A DNA stretch of 40,460 nt from an uncultured Rickettsiales bacterium (GCA_944391025.1 CALXSC010000028.1:1-40460), one strand, 5' to 3'. Positions 7,220 to 16,967 are shown, numbered from the stretch's first letter. Program-made: numbers and translations. The notes: generated by a model not told the origin, from the sequence alone.

Positions 7220-8338
7220 TCATATACCAATTACCTGACAGACGAATGTTATAATTCCTGTTGTGATTACTATCCATACAATCGCCGCAACAACTGCCAT
7301 GGTTGTAGCCTTGCCGACACTGTCCGCATTCTTTCCGCAATATATGCCATAGTAGCAGCCGCATAGTGATATTACCCACCCATAGACATACCCATGGAAT
7401 ATGCCTATTAGAAAGTTTTTTAAATCTAATGCTTCTATTGATAGCTTCCAATATTCCTGGAATGGTATTCCTAACATTGTTGTACCAACGCTTGCACCGC
7501 CTATTATCCCCATTATATCTGCGAACATGCTTAGAAGCGGCATCATAATTGTCATGGCAAGAAATCTTGGAAGTGTTAGGAAGTCCATAATCGGTATGCC
7601 CATTGTTTTAAGGGCGTCTATTTCCTCATTAACCTGCATTGTGCCTATTGTTGCCGCATAGGACGCTCCAGTTCTACCGGCCATAATTACACCAGCCATT
7701 GCGGGTCCCATAATCCTTACCATACCTATGGCCACAAGACTTGCTACATAAATTTGCGCGCCAAATGCCTGTAATTGAACTGCACCAACGAAAGCCAGTA
7801 TGAGTCCAATCATAAAGCTGATAAGGGATACTATAGGTATTGCCCTATATCCCGCATCCTCAAGAGCATATAGAAAATCAACCTTTCTCATAGTGGCTAT
7901 TCCAGAAAAAAATCTTCCAAATGATTTGATTATACCAAAAAAGAAACCCAGTCCCCTAGTAAAACTATTGTATTTTTTTAAAACATTATCACCAACCTTT
8001 TCGGCAATGGACAGCTTTTTAACATTTTCTGTTTTTTGCGGTTTTCTATCAACGGAAAATGCAAGGTTTATAAGTCTCTTTAAACCATCGGGAAGAGTAT
8101 CAATACTTGTTGAAATAGAGTTGGACTTTGCTGTCTTCAATACTTCAAATATAATAACCACAAGCGTTGAATCCCATTTGTTTAGTTCTGCGCCATTTAT
8201 ATCTATTTCTTTTAATTTTTTACTTTCAACAAGCCTAAATAATTGGGATTGCTCCTTATCGTTATCATAGGATAAATAATCACCTTTAAGTTTTATTTCA
8301 AGCCTGCCGTCATTATTTAAAAAATAGTCTAGTTTCAT
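7220..8338 (-). CDS. mlaE: MlaE-like ABC permease with N-terminal STAS-like domain
   Basis: This is the inner-membrane permease of the Mla phospholipid transporter. Residues 1-100 (counted from ATG 8338) form a STAS-like domain (LKGDYLSYDN, IDINGAELNKWDSTLVV), which replaces a separate MlaB subunit as in many alphaproteobacteria. The rest is the MlaE domain with five or six hydrophobic helices and the family motifs AGRTGASYAATIGTM, EIDALKTMGI and a GYVYGW segment near the end. A frame to 8392 starts at TTG, but that TTG is the first part of a TTGACA box (8392-8387), probably the promoter, so I use 8338. Confidence 0.9.
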   Translation of the reverse strand: MKLDYFLNNDGRLEIKLKGDYLSYDNDKEQSQLFRLVESKKLKEIDINGAELNKWDSTLVVIIFEVLKTAKSNSISTSIDTLPDGLKRLINLAFSVDRKPQKTENVKKLSIAEKVGDNVLKKYNSFTRGLGFFFGIIKSFGRFFSGIATMRKVDFLYALEDAGYRAIPIVSLISFMIGLILAFVGAVQLQAFGAQIYVASLVAIGMVRIMGPAMAGVIMAGRTGASYAATIGTMQVNEEIDALKTMGIPIMDFLTLPRFLAMTIMMPLLSMFADIMGIIGGASVGTTMLGIPFQEYWKLSIEALDLKNFLIGIFHGYVYGWVISLCGCYYGIYCGKNADSVGKATTMAVVAAIVWIVITTGIITFVCQVIGI

Positions 8339-8466
8339 ATTTATTCTATGTTGATCTATACCTAAGGTAGTTTTTGAATAAAAATATGTCAAGAAATTTT
8401 AAGAAATGTTGACATTTAAATATTATTGTATTAATATATTAATACATATATTAAAAAGTTATAAAA

Positions 8467-8757
8467 ATGTTTAATTTATATGAGGCTTTTAAGTGTATAA
8501 AAAATAAAGAAGAATTTGATAATTTTCTGATGGATTTATGTACGCCTAATGAAATCAAAGATTTAAATGATAGATTTATAGTTGCACAACTGCTTGACGA
8601 TGGCAAAATAAGTCAAAGAGATATTGCAGCAAAGGCTAAATGCAGTATAACTACGGTTACCAGAGTTTCAAGATTTTTAAAACAGGAACCATATGGCGGA
8701 TATAGAACTGTTTTAAATAATTTAAAAAAATCCAAGAACCATAATAATCACCGCTAG
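8467..8757 (+). CDS. TrpR/YerC-like DNA-binding protein
   Basis: This 96-residue protein matches the YerC/YecD branch of the Trp-repressor superfamily. Helices around LCTPNEIKDLNDRFIVAQLLDDG are followed by a helix-turn-helix (SQRDIAAKAKCSITTVTRVSRFL). The ligand is unknown; family members of this small type need not bind tryptophan, and no trp genes are near. A CACCGC/GCGGTG hairpin straddles its stop codon. It is divergent from mlaE and transcribed alone. Confidence 0.85.
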   Translation: MFNLYEAFKCIKNKEEFDNFLMDLCTPNEIKDLNDRFIVAQLLDDGKISQRDIAAKAKCSITTVTRVSRFLKQEPYGGYRTVLNNLKKSKNHNNHR

Positions 8758-8882
8758 GCGGTGTATAAAATAATTTATAAATCGTTTGATTTATTGTAGA
8801 TTTTGATAATTTTCAAATACTGCAGAACTATATTCAATATGTATTATTTAACTAATATAATAATACAAATATAAATAAAATA

Positions 8883-9806
8883 ATGGTAAATAAAATGGAA
8901 AAATTAATTATAAGAAAAGCAAGATTGGAAGAATTTGATAGTGTGTTGCCAGGTTTGGCGGCCAGAGCCTATGGGGATAGATTTTTTGATGATAAAACTA
9001 TTAAAAACAATACAGAAAGAGTTTTAAAAATTGAGGGGTTAGATTTTCCTCAAAAGGAGAGGGAAGGTGATGAATTTTTGGAATATGGCGGCTCTCTGTC
9101 TATACCTTTTACATGTTTAAAACCACGGCCAAATGGTTCTGGACAATCCTTTGAGTCATTTAGGAGATATTGGACCGAAAAGAAAAGTGATGAAGGCTTT
9201 AGGGCCTATGTGGCCGAACTCAATGGAAAGGTTGTTGGCTTTGTGAAGGGAAGTTTTGGCTATGTTAATTGCGCTGAAGATTTTCCAGAGGCCAATCTTC
9301 CAGAAACAGATAGGATTGTTAGTCTTGGTTCCATATATCTAGATCCAGACTGTAGAAGAGGCGGAATCGGCACTGAGCTGGTAAAAAAGTACATGGAGGA
9401 AGCTATGATTGAAAAACCTGATTGCAAAGGTTTTGTTGCTGACTGCTATTGGAGAAACAATTCGCAATACTTCTTTAATAAGCTTGGGGCTTCAAGCGTT
9501 GGGTTTTGCAATATACCAGACGCATATCTTGATGGCAATCTTGAAAGAAAAACACAAAATATAGTTGGCGAGGTTATGTTTTGGAATAGAGAAAAAATTG
9601 ACACCTTGCTGGGCAATCAAGCTATTAAAAGTGGAGAGATTTTAGCGGATGCTGCATATACTAGGAATACATCGGAATATTCGCTTATGGTTGCTGCTGG
9701 GGGAGATATGGAAGAATTTAAGGCTATAAAAGCTAAAAATTTAGGCTATTGGGCTTCCAGGGTTGCTGAAACTTCTAAAGAAATTATTAAAGGCGGTTTA
9801 TTATGA
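8883..9806 (+). CDS. GNAT-family N-acetyltransferase
   Basis: The 307-residue protein carries a GNAT acetyl-CoA fold in its middle. Strand 4 and motif A lie at residues 140-175 (GSIYLDPDCRRGGIGTELV, with the R/Q-x-x-G-x-G/A loop), followed by a FVADCYWRNNSQYFFNKLG motif B region. The N-terminal and C-terminal 100 residues are not typical and may hold substrate specificity. ATG at 8883 and ATG at 8895 are both possible starts. It overlaps the downstream M20 peptidase gene by ATGA, so the two are coupled and may act on one acyl-amino substrate (acetylation and deacetylation). That pairing is inference. Confidence 0.82.
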   Translation: MVNKMEKLIIRKARLEEFDSVLPGLAARAYGDRFFDDKTIKNNTERVLKIEGLDFPQKEREGDEFLEYGGSLSIPFTCLKPRPNGSGQSFESFRRYWTEKKSDEGFRAYVAELNGKVVGFVKGSFGYVNCAEDFPEANLPETDRIVSLGSIYLDPDCRRGGIGTELVKKYMEEAMIEKPDCKGFVADCYWRNNSQYFFNKLGASSVGFCNIPDAYLDGNLERKTQNIVGEVMFWNREKIDTLLGNQAIKSGEILADAAYTRNTSEYSLMVAAGGDMEEFKAIKAKNLGYWASRVAETSKEIIKGGLL

Positions 9807-10900
9807 ATTTAATTGAATTAACTAAAAAACTTGTTGAATTTCCATCATACAATGGAAATATAGATACTATAAATAGTTGTCTGGATTTTTGCATAGGATA
9901 TTTTGCAAATAATCCTAATATATTTATAAGACGGGTTGAAAAAAATGGCGTTAGGTCCGTATTGTTTTCAAATGCTGATGTACTAAATTTTGATGTGCTT
10001 GAGGTTGGACATATTGACGTAGTCCCAGTTAATGATTTTAAAATGTTTAATCCAAAAATATCTGGAGATATAATGTATGGAAGAGGCGCCGGAGATATGA
10101 AGGGATCTGTAGCTGCTGCCATGAAGCTATTTGACCATGTTATAGAGAATAATTTAAAATTGAGGTATGGTCTATTAATAGTTACAGATGAAGAACCAGG
10201 CGGATTTGATGGATCTAAATACTGGGCTGATGAATTGGGCCTTAAGGCTAAAATTATACTTGATGGAGATGCCGGTGGTGAACTAAATACAATAATCTAT
10301 AAATCTAAGGCGTGTTTTTTTGTAAAGCTAACATCAATTGGAGAGTCTGCCCATGGTTCTAAGCCATGGCTTGGTGTTGATGCCAACGAGGGTTTAATTA
10401 ATACTATAAACAACCTGCGAAAGGAATTTCCATATATTTCAAGAAAGAATCCACCAAATGACGAATGGATAACAACAATGCACGTTGGCACTATAGCTGG
10501 TGGAGAAATGATCAATAGCATAGCCAGCTGCGCTGAGGCGGTAGTTGACTTTAGGTATACTGAAAAATATTCAAATGAATCACTTTTGGAAATTGTAAAA
10601 AATTGCCTTGATGATGGTGTTGAAGTTTTAGTTCAAGAGGAGGGAATACCAGTATTTAATGATATTAATAACAGGTATATACAGCTATATAAATCCATAG
10701 TTGAAGCTAAAACTGGAAAAAATGTTAAATTTGATTTTACAACGGGTGCAAGTGATTCTAGATATTTTGCGAAGGATGGGGCTGTTATAATATCAAACCA
10801 ACCTGACTGCGGCAATCTCCATAGCGATAATGAATGGTTAAATATTGTAAAACTAGAGGAATTTTTTAATATCAGGGTTAATTTTATCAATCAACTATGA
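9803..10900 (+). CDS. M20-family metallopeptidase / amidohydrolase (DapE/ArgE-like)
   Basis: A 365-residue zinc hydrolase that removes acyl groups from, or cleaves, small peptides. All M20 metal ligands are visible: H in GHIDVVP (about residue 69), D in GRGAGDMKG, the catalytic EE in TDEEPGG, a DGDAGG metal loop and the late H in GNLHSDNEW. A dimerisation/lid domain (SAHGSKPWLGVDA) sits in the middle. It could be succinyl-diaminopimelate desuccinylase, acetylornithine deacetylase or a dipeptidase; the sequence alone does not decide. It starts inside the GNAT stop codon and its end overlaps the convergent YgjP-like gene by 6 bp. Confidence 0.88.
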   Translation: MNLIELTKKLVEFPSYNGNIDTINSCLDFCIGYFANNPNIFIRRVEKNGVRSVLFSNADVLNFDVLEVGHIDVVPVNDFKMFNPKISGDIMYGRGAGDMKGSVAAAMKLFDHVIENNLKLRYGLLIVTDEEPGGFDGSKYWADELGLKAKIILDGDAGGELNTIIYKSKACFFVKLTSIGESAHGSKPWLGVDANEGLINTINNLRKEFPYISRKNPPNDEWITTMHVGTIAGGEMINSIASCAEAVVDFRYTEKYSNESLLEIVKNCLDDGVEVLVQEEGIPVFNDINNRYIQLYKSIVEAKTGKNVKFDFTTGASDSRYFAKDGAVIISNQPDCGNLHSDNEWLNIVKLEEFFNIRVNFINQL

Positions 10901-11581
10901 CACTTTGGGATTTTTTAGACTATTGTTTAATTCCCTATAGTTCGGCAGAATGCTTTCCACTTTTTTCCAGTATTCTGCCGAATGGTTTTTATGTATTGTA
11001 TGGACCAGTTCATGTACAACTAAATAGTCTACAACATCCGGTTCAAACATCATAACTTTCCAATTAAATGTTAAATTGTTTTTAAAGTTACATGTACCCC
11101 ATACGGTTTTTTGCTCCTTTATAGTTATTTTTCCATAGCTTAGATTATATTTTTTGGAATAATACAGAACCCTTTCTTCTATTATTTTTTGACACTCATT
11201 CCTATACCAGTTTTTTATGGTATTTTCAAGAAGTTCTTCGCTCCAATTCTTAGAAATATTGACGGTTAGTCCATTGTTTGACAATTCACAATACCCGCCA
11301 TCTTTCAATAGGCTGTTTTCTTTTATTGAAAGTTCTATTTCTTTTCCAAGAAATAATATTTTATTATCATTTATAAAACTTCTTCTCTGTTTTCTTTTTT
11401 GAATTCTTTCTATAGCCCAGTATTTTCTTTTTTCTATTAATTCCATAAGAAATTCTTTTGGAACTCTCTTTGGCGAAATTACTGTCAGGGTATTGTCATT
11501 TATTTTAAAGCCTACAGTCATTTTGCGATTCTTTGAATATACTATTTTATAGTTAAATAAATTGTTAAAATTCCCTTCCAT
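10895..11581 (-). CDS. YgjP-like (DUF45/M48-type) metallopeptidase
   Basis: This 228-residue protein has the family hallmarks: a WGTCNFKNNLTFNWKVMMFEP segment (the usual WGSC...LNW) and the zinc motif HELVH (VVHELVHTIHKNHSAEYW), with downstream H. Family members are cytoplasmic metal-dependent proteases of uncertain role, often near restriction or tRNA genes. It is the last gene of the leftward run from era, 2 bp after the paralogue pseudogene. Its N-terminus is the usual beta-rich region (NYKIVYSKNRKMTVGFKIND). Confidence 0.87.
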   Translation of the reverse strand: MEGNFNNLFNYKIVYSKNRKMTVGFKINDNTLTVISPKRVPKEFLMELIEKRKYWAIERIQKRKQRRSFINDNKILFLGKEIELSIKENSLLKDGGYCELSNNGLTVNISKNWSEELLENTIKNWYRNECQKIIEERVLYYSKKYNLSYGKITIKEQKTVWGTCNFKNNLTFNWKVMMFEPDVVDYLVVHELVHTIHKNHSAEYWKKVESILPNYRELNNSLKNPKVS

Positions 11582-11583
11582 TA

Positions 11584-12719
11584 CTAATCGTTTTTATTAA
11601 TTTCTTTTAAATACCCAATGTATTTTTCAACGGTATTTCTAATTCTCTTTTCGTCATTTTTATCTATGTCTCCGTTTTTATAAAATATAGACGATGTGAT
11701 GAATAAATCAAAATTCTTTATCCTAAATGGATAATAATATATTACATTATTTTTATTATCAATAGTTAAATATATCTTTGCGTATTCTCGTTTTCCTTCT
11801 TTTACTATCTGCACATCATTTTTTTTATATAGTTTTTTTAACATGTCATAGAAGCTATCCTTTGTAAAATTTTTACCGCCAATATTCACTCCAATAAATA
11901 TCTTGGACAGATCATTTTTTTTATTGGAATATTGGATAAACATTTTCTCATGGAAAAGCGTGTTCATTGATTTTATTTCTGATATATCATGGAAATTTCC
12001 AAAGTTTGGCAATTTTATATTTATTGTTTCATTCATCTTTGAAAAATAAGTGTTTAACTGCGGTTCATTTAATTCCTGTATTTCTTTTATATATTTGGCA
12101 AATTTTACCCTGTCCGCCAATTCATTTTTATTGTTTTTATCTTCATATATAACATCAACGAATAATTCCTTTATAAATCCAGAAAATCTATTAATTGTAT
12201 GATAATTATTATCCAATTCAAATTCAGTATTTATTATCAGGTTATCGTTGATTATTGAATAGTCGTGTGTCGCGTCTGTTGAATAGTATTTTAAAGTCTC
12301 TACATAGTTTGACCTTATATAATGCTTTTCAAAATTTGTCAACTCTTCTTCATTTTTTAGCTTTTCGTCTATATCTATTTTATTAAGTTTTTCCCTAATT
12401 CTTTTTGTGTCTGCTTTATCAGTTTTAGGAAAAATTTCCTGGAAATATTTTGCGGTGTCAGGATTATTAAAATAGGCTATCATATCATTTTTTGGAATCA
12501 GTATGGTTAATATTTCCGATTCGCTTGATTTTTCTCCTGCATTATTTTGTCTGTAAAACTTTTAAGCTTTTGATTATCATATTTGCAAAACTACTTTGGT
12601 ATGTAGAAATTAAATTTGATATTATTGCTTTCTATTGTTTCTATCCTATAGTTATCCTTTGTGAATCCGCATAAAAATAATATAAATATTATTATATATA
12701 ATGCCCCTATTTTTTTCAT
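11584..12719 (-). pseudogene. Disrupted third paralogue of an exported-protein family
   Basis: From ATG 12719 the frame gives a signal-like N-terminus (MKKIGALYIIIFILFLCGF then TKDNYRIE), matching the two intact neighbours. An in-frame TAG (12593-12591) interrupts it at FYIPK*FCKYD, where the paralogue at 13819 has FYIPKNYCRYN. A frame shift then occurs at a run of five A near 12535. The remaining 299 codons (ATG 12483 to 11584) are open and still share INIKLPNFG, INRFSG and the KYIGYLKEIN end with the 13819 protein. The open part alone lacks the signal sequence, so the gene is very probably dead. Confidence 0.75.
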
Positions 12720-12741
12720 TATGCCCCCGATTTAAATTTTT

Positions 12742-13812
12742 TTATAGATTATCTTTTATCAGCTGTTCCCTATATTCATATATATATTTTATGTCTCTAT
12801 TTTTTTCATGGTCATCTTTTTTGTTAACCTCAAGACTTAGTAGTCCAGTCATATTGTGTGAAAAATTTATATAGCAAACATACATAATTGTATTATCCCT
12901 TATTATTTTTATGAAATCCGTACCCCTATAGTTTATTAATTCTATATGATTGAATATTTTTTCAGCAGGAGGGTTTTTTCTATTGTCTTCCTTAAATTTT
13001 TCAAAGCCTTCCTTCGTATTTAAATCGGCAGATATCATTGATATTTTAAAAATTTTCATATCCTGATTTTCATTCTTATTTTTAAATAGGCTTATGAAAA
13101 ATCCATTAAATCCCCCATCATTAATGTCTTTTATATCGGTATAGTTTGCGAAATCATCAAACTTTGGTTTTGATATTAGTATTTGCCGCCTTTGGTAGTT
13201 GTACAAAATTTTATTATACTCATTTATTTCTATATTTTTTTCTACAAAGTTGGTAAATTTTTTTTCTGGTAGAAGTTTTTCATTTTTTGTCAAATATTGC
13301 GCCCAATCCATTACAAAGTATCTTTTATTTAAAAATACATTTGTTTCATATACGGTAAATTTATTTCCTTCTTCATCATAGCCAGTTCTATTAAATATAT
13401 GGTTATCATTTACAATTTTTGTTTTTTGCGTATTATCTATTGGATATAGGTCGCTATAGAAATATTTGCTTTTTTCCTCTTCTGACATTTTTTTGTAGTT
13501 ATCTTCCTGAATCTCTGCAAATAATTTATTGGTCATGTTTTGAACCCTTTTATCATCTCTTTCAAAACCTATAAATATTTTTTCGCTAAAGAACGGCAAT
13601 TCGCCTTCTTTTTGAAGTTCTATCTCATAACACTTTACGAATTGAAATACTTCTGGTGAATACATGCCATAGTCGCAGAAGCTATTTGGTATTGCAAAAT
13701 AAAATGTCCTGCCCTCAATTTTTTTATCTACTATTTTATATTCTTCTTTCTTAAAACCCATTAGTGCTATTGATATAAAAATAAAAATAGAATTTAGTAT
13801 TATCTTTCTCAT
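12742..13812 (-). CDS. Exported protein of unknown family, paralogue 2
   Basis: A 356-residue protein with an N-terminal signal (MRKIILNSIFIFISIALMGF) and the family start GFKKEEYKIV. As in its neighbours, a FxFxIPxxFCxY segment follows (FYFAIPNSFCDYGM). The rest is polar, K/N/D/E-rich and probably mixed alpha/beta, with a C-terminal IKYIYEYREQL helix. There is no known domain I can name. It lies 6 bp after the 13819 gene, so it is co-transcribed. Divergence between the paralogues is large (few shared motifs), so the duplication is old or selection is diversifying. Confidence 0.78.
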   Translation of the reverse strand: MRKIILNSIFIFISIALMGFKKEEYKIVDKKIEGRTFYFAIPNSFCDYGMYSPEVFQFVKCYEIELQKEGELPFFSEKIFIGFERDDKRVQNMTNKLFAEIQEDNYKKMSEEEKSKYFYSDLYPIDNTQKTKIVNDNHIFNRTGYDEEGNKFTVYETNVFLNKRYFVMDWAQYLTKNEKLLPEKKFTNFVEKNIEINEYNKILYNYQRRQILISKPKFDDFANYTDIKDINDGGFNGFFISLFKNKNENQDMKIFKISMISADLNTKEGFEKFKEDNRKNPPAEKIFNHIELINYRGTDFIKIIRDNTIMYVCYINFSHNMTGLLSLEVNKKDDHEKNRDIKYIYEYREQLIKDNL

Positions 13813-13818
13813 AGCTAA

Positions 13819-14991
13819 TTACCTATTTATTTTTTTTAAATATTTTATATATTTGTCTGTAACTTTTTTGATTTTTTCCTCATCTCTATCATCTAATTTT
13901 CCAACTTTGCTTAGCAATGTTGAGCATATTACAGTATCCTGGCCTTTTAAATCAACCAAATAGCAATAGTATATAATTTCTTTACCAAGAACATTTATCG
14001 GCAGCCTAACAAATCCCTGTGGTTTATTATTTTTTGTTTTTTGTGTACCTATGCCATTTTTAAATAATGTTTTGTTTGCTGGTTCAACCATAATCCCCAT
14101 AAATATCTGGTTCGGATCTTTTTCTTTTGTTAACTCAACTATAACCCTATCATACATATCCGATAGGGCTTCTCCAAAAATATTTGTAACATCCAAATAT
14201 TCGCCATAGTTTGGCAGTTTTATATTAATAATTTCGTTATTTTTTTCTATATAGTAATTGTCAGGAAGTTTATTTAAAGCCTTTGTAGCCTCTATATATT
14301 TGCCAAATTCTTTATTATTTTCTAGAATATTCTTATTATTTTCGCCAGTAAATGTCAAATCAATCATTATGCCATTGATTGTTCCGGAAAATCTATTCAT
14401 ATTATATTTATTTCCCTGGTCTTCTACAAAAAAAGTAGTTATTAAATTGTTATTTATAGTATTATATTTTGCTGGATTTTCCGAATAGTAGAAGGTTTTT
14501 AAATCTTTGACCATGTTTTCTATATATTTATATTCATTTTTGGTCAATTTTTCATTTTTTAATTCCTCTTTCAAATTTAATTTAGATAGATTTCCCCTGA
14601 TAATATTAAATACTATTGGATCCATTGCCTTCAAATTTTTTGCAAGTATATTGTTTAAATCCTTTGTTCTCTTTTGCATTAGTATGCTTTTTTTAGGTAT
14701 GCTAATAAGCAGGCCGCCTGTTATTTCAATAGTCTTTCCGCTCTTAAAAAGCTTATCTTCTTCGCAGTCTCTATAGTTATATAGCGATGTATGCTCATCA
14801 ATGCTATTAATGCCAATAAGCTTTGCCATTATTTTATTTGCAGCGGGAATTTCGTTGTACCTGCAATAGTTTTTTGGTATATAAAATTTAAACTCTATTC
14901 CATCTTGGCTTTTTAGGGTTTCAACTTTATAGTCTTCCTTTGAAAATCCACATAATAAAAGCAGTAAAATAAAAAATCCAAACTTTTTCAT
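13819..14991 (-). CDS. Exported protein of unknown family, paralogue 1
   Basis: A 390-residue protein with signal MKKFGFFILLLLLCGF; the Cys after LLLL may be lipidated, but the lipobox is poor. Shared family motifs are GFSKEDYKVE, FYIPKNYCRYN, MNRFSG, INIKLPNYG and a terminal EEKIKKVTDKYIKYLKKIN. It starts 11 bp after the end of era, so expression probably follows era. Function is unknown; location in the periplasm or outer membrane is inferred from the signal. Confidence 0.8.
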   Translation of the reverse strand: MKKFGFFILLLLLCGFSKEDYKVETLKSQDGIEFKFYIPKNYCRYNEIPAANKIMAKLIGINSIDEHTSLYNYRDCEEDKLFKSGKTIEITGGLLISIPKKSILMQKRTKDLNNILAKNLKAMDPIVFNIIRGNLSKLNLKEELKNEKLTKNEYKYIENMVKDLKTFYYSENPAKYNTINNNLITTFFVEDQGNKYNMNRFSGTINGIMIDLTFTGENNKNILENNKEFGKYIEATKALNKLPDNYYIEKNNEIINIKLPNYGEYLDVTNIFGEALSDMYDRVIVELTKEKDPNQIFMGIMVEPANKTLFKNGIGTQKTKNNKPQGFVRLPINVLGKEIIYYCYLVDLKGQDTVICSTLLSKVGKLDDRDEEKIKKVTDKYIKYLKKINR

Positions 14992-15002
14992 ATAAATCCT
15001 GT

Positions 15003-15884
15003 TTATTGTCTAAATTTTTCTTCAATCCAATTCCCTTTTAACTTGACAAATAGGAATAAATGGACTTTTCTATTTAAAAATTTGCCAATTTCTTCCCTAG
15101 CTTCACTTCCAACTTCCTTTATTAATTTTCCTCTTTTTCCAAGAATTATGGATTTTTGATTCTCCTTAAGCACATATATTACCTGTTGAATTTTTATGTC
15201 GCCATTATTAAATTCCTCCCAGTTTTCCGTTTCAACATCAACTGCGTATGGCAATTCTTGGTTTAATTTCAAAAATAACTTTTCCCTTGTTATTTCTGAA
15301 GCTAGGAATTTTATTGGCGCATCAGTAATTTCATCATCTTTAAATATCCATTCCCCTTCCGCTGCCTGATTAACCAAATAGTCTTTTAATTTATCAACTC
15401 CTTCTCCAGTTTTTGCTGAAATCATAAATATTTCTTTAAAGTCCGGATAATAATCTGTTATTTGCTTTGTTAAATCCAGCAGTTTTGGTTTTTTTACTAG
15501 GTCAACTTTGTTTAATACTAAAATATTATTTATTTCTTTTTTCTTGAATTCATCAAGTATCATTTTAATTTTTTGTGTAAAACCTTCAGTTGAGTCAATC
15601 AATAGGCATGCCAATTCCGCGTCTCGTATTCCGCTCCATGCAGTTTTTACAATCTTTCTTTCCAGCAGTCTTGCTTTTTTTGGTATAAATACACCAGGCG
15701 TATCAATAAATATTATTTGGGTATTATCCTCAACAAAAACACCCCTAATTAGGTCTCTGGTCGTTTGAACCTTTGGTGAAATTATAGATACCTTTTCGCC
15801 AACCAAATAATTTGTAAGTGTTGATTTTCCAGCATTTGGTGCACCCGCAAGCGCTACCGTTAATATTTTCTGTTTATTATCCAT
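15003..15884 (-). CDS. era: Era GTPase, 30S ribosome assembly
   Basis: Era binds the 3' end of 16S rRNA and helps the small subunit mature. The 293-residue protein has G1 GAPNAGKST (14-22), switch I TTRD, G3 DTPG, G4 NKVD and G5 SAKTG. It ends in a KH domain with LGKRGKLIKEVGSEAREEI (the GxxG RNA-binding loop) and VKLKGNW. The usual G1 is GRPNVGKST, so two residues differ conservatively. It heads the leftward run of three exported paralogues and the metallopeptidase; rnc and recO, common neighbours elsewhere, are absent. Confidence 0.96.
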   Translation of the reverse strand: MDNKQKILTVALAGAPNAGKSTLTNYLVGEKVSIISPKVQTTRDLIRGVFVEDNTQIIFIDTPGVFIPKKARLLERKIVKTAWSGIRDAELACLLIDSTEGFTQKIKMILDEFKKKEINNILVLNKVDLVKKPKLLDLTKQITDYYPDFKEIFMISAKTGEGVDKLKDYLVNQAAEGEWIFKDDEITDAPIKFLASEITREKLFLKLNQELPYAVDVETENWEEFNNGDIKIQQVIYVLKENQKSIILGKRGKLIKEVGSEAREEIGKFLNRKVHLFLFVKLKGNWIEEKFRQ

Positions 15885-16018
15885 TATATCTATTTGTAAA
15901 AAACCTAATTCATATTGTATTTTGTTATCCTAAGATTTCAATATTTATTTTAATTTAGATATGGCAATTATATGCCAATTTAACCCATCAAATAAACTTC
16001 AGACATTATAGAACCAGC

Positions 16019-16252
16019 GGGGGCGGCCGCAGCAACGATGGGGGCGCCTTTTTGGATTTTTGCAATTTCGTGATGGCTGTGTGACAGTTGTTAGTGGTCC
16101 TATGTCCATAGCTAAGTCGGCGCCCCCACCGTTGGCTAGGCGAAAGCCTAGGGCTTTTTCTACATGAATTTACTCCATCTGCTAGTACCGCCAATCACTT
16201 CCTTGCCGTCAATAGCTGCCATAGTCAGCAGAAAAAGCTCTGCGGCCGCCCC
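16019..16252. repeat. Composite palindromic element, copy 1 (reverse orientation)
   Basis: Bounded by GGGGGCGGCCGCAG (16019-16032) and CTGCGGCCGCCCC (16240-16252). Read on the minus strand it contains, in order: a hairpin with arms AGCTTTTTCT/AGAAAAAGC, a small hairpin CTAGGC-GAAA-GCCTAG, and a second hairpin with arms around GGTGGGGGCGCC/GGCGCCCCCATC. The arm sequences differ from those of copies at 21510, 27860 and 33577, but the architecture is the same. It lies between era and trmB and contains no credible gene. Confidence 0.8.
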
Positions 16253-16271
16253 TCACGCCAAGCAAAAATTA

Positions 16272-16967
16272 TTAATTAATGGGTATATAATTGTCTTTTA
16301 TATTCCTAAACTCCAAAAAATAACTTTCCCTGCCTTCGTTTATTGCCTTCTGTTGATACCTTGTTCTTATCCACCAATCAGGTTCTGTTTTACATTCTTC
16401 TATATTGTCAAACAGTGGTTCAAATTTATCCTTTGCAAAATCAAATGTCCATTCAACATAGTTCAATATATCGCTTGCAAAAAACAGTGTTCCGCCAATT
16501 TTTAATTTCTTTTTTAGAATATCAAGAAATTCATCATTTATAATTCTTCTTTTATTTTGTTTTTTCTTTGGCCATGGGTCTGGAAATAATATAAACATTT
16601 TGTCAATTGAATGGTCTGGCATTTTTTCCAGCAGAATTCTTGCGTCACTATTGTATATTCTAATATTTTCTATTTTATTTTCCTCTATTTTGTCTATGAG
16701 CGACAATACTCCATTTATATATGTTTCACATGCAACAATACCATAATTTTTATTTAATATAGCTTGGTGTGCTGTATGTTCTCCATATCCAAATCCTATT
16801 TCAAAATATAGTTTTTCATATTTTTCTGGCAGATTTAATATTTTATCATTGTCCCCGATTTCAATCCTATATTTTGGAAGAATTATCTCCAGCTTTTCCA
16901 CTTTGCTATCTTTTAATTTTCTGCTTTTTATTCTTCCGAATGACCTAATTTTTCTATTATTTTCCAT
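16272..16967 (-). CDS. trmB: TrmB, tRNA (guanine-N7)-methyltransferase
   Basis: This enzyme makes m7G46 in tRNA using S-adenosylmethionine. Motifs seen are EIGFGYGEHT (SAM motif I), FPDPWPKKKQNKRR (family signature), an FASDILNYVEWT segment and TRYQQKAINEGR near the end. I start at ATG 16967 because the longer frame needs TTG two codons earlier. The length of about 231 residues is normal. It stands alone between a palindromic element and the divergent structured RNA. Confidence 0.95.
   Translation of the reverse strand: MENNRKIRSFGRIKSRKLKDSKVEKLEIILPKYRIEIGDNDKILNLPEKYEKLYFEIGFGYGEHTAHQAILNKNYGIVACETYINGVLSLIDKIEENKIENIRIYNSDARILLEKMPDHSIDKMFILFPDPWPKKKQNKRRIINDEFLDILKKKLKIGGTLFFASDILNYVEWTFDFAKDKFEPLFDNIEECKTEPDWWIRTRYQQKAINEGRESYFLEFRNIKDNYIPIN

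Noticed and set aside
12591..12593. TAG in the third paralogue read as a recoded codon
   Set aside because: A frame shift follows within about 60 bases and the gene has lost internal residues; decay is simpler than recoding.
16164..16543. Plus-strand frames of 66 and 113 codons
   Set aside because: They overlap element copy 1 and the antisense of trmB, whose family motifs are unambiguous.
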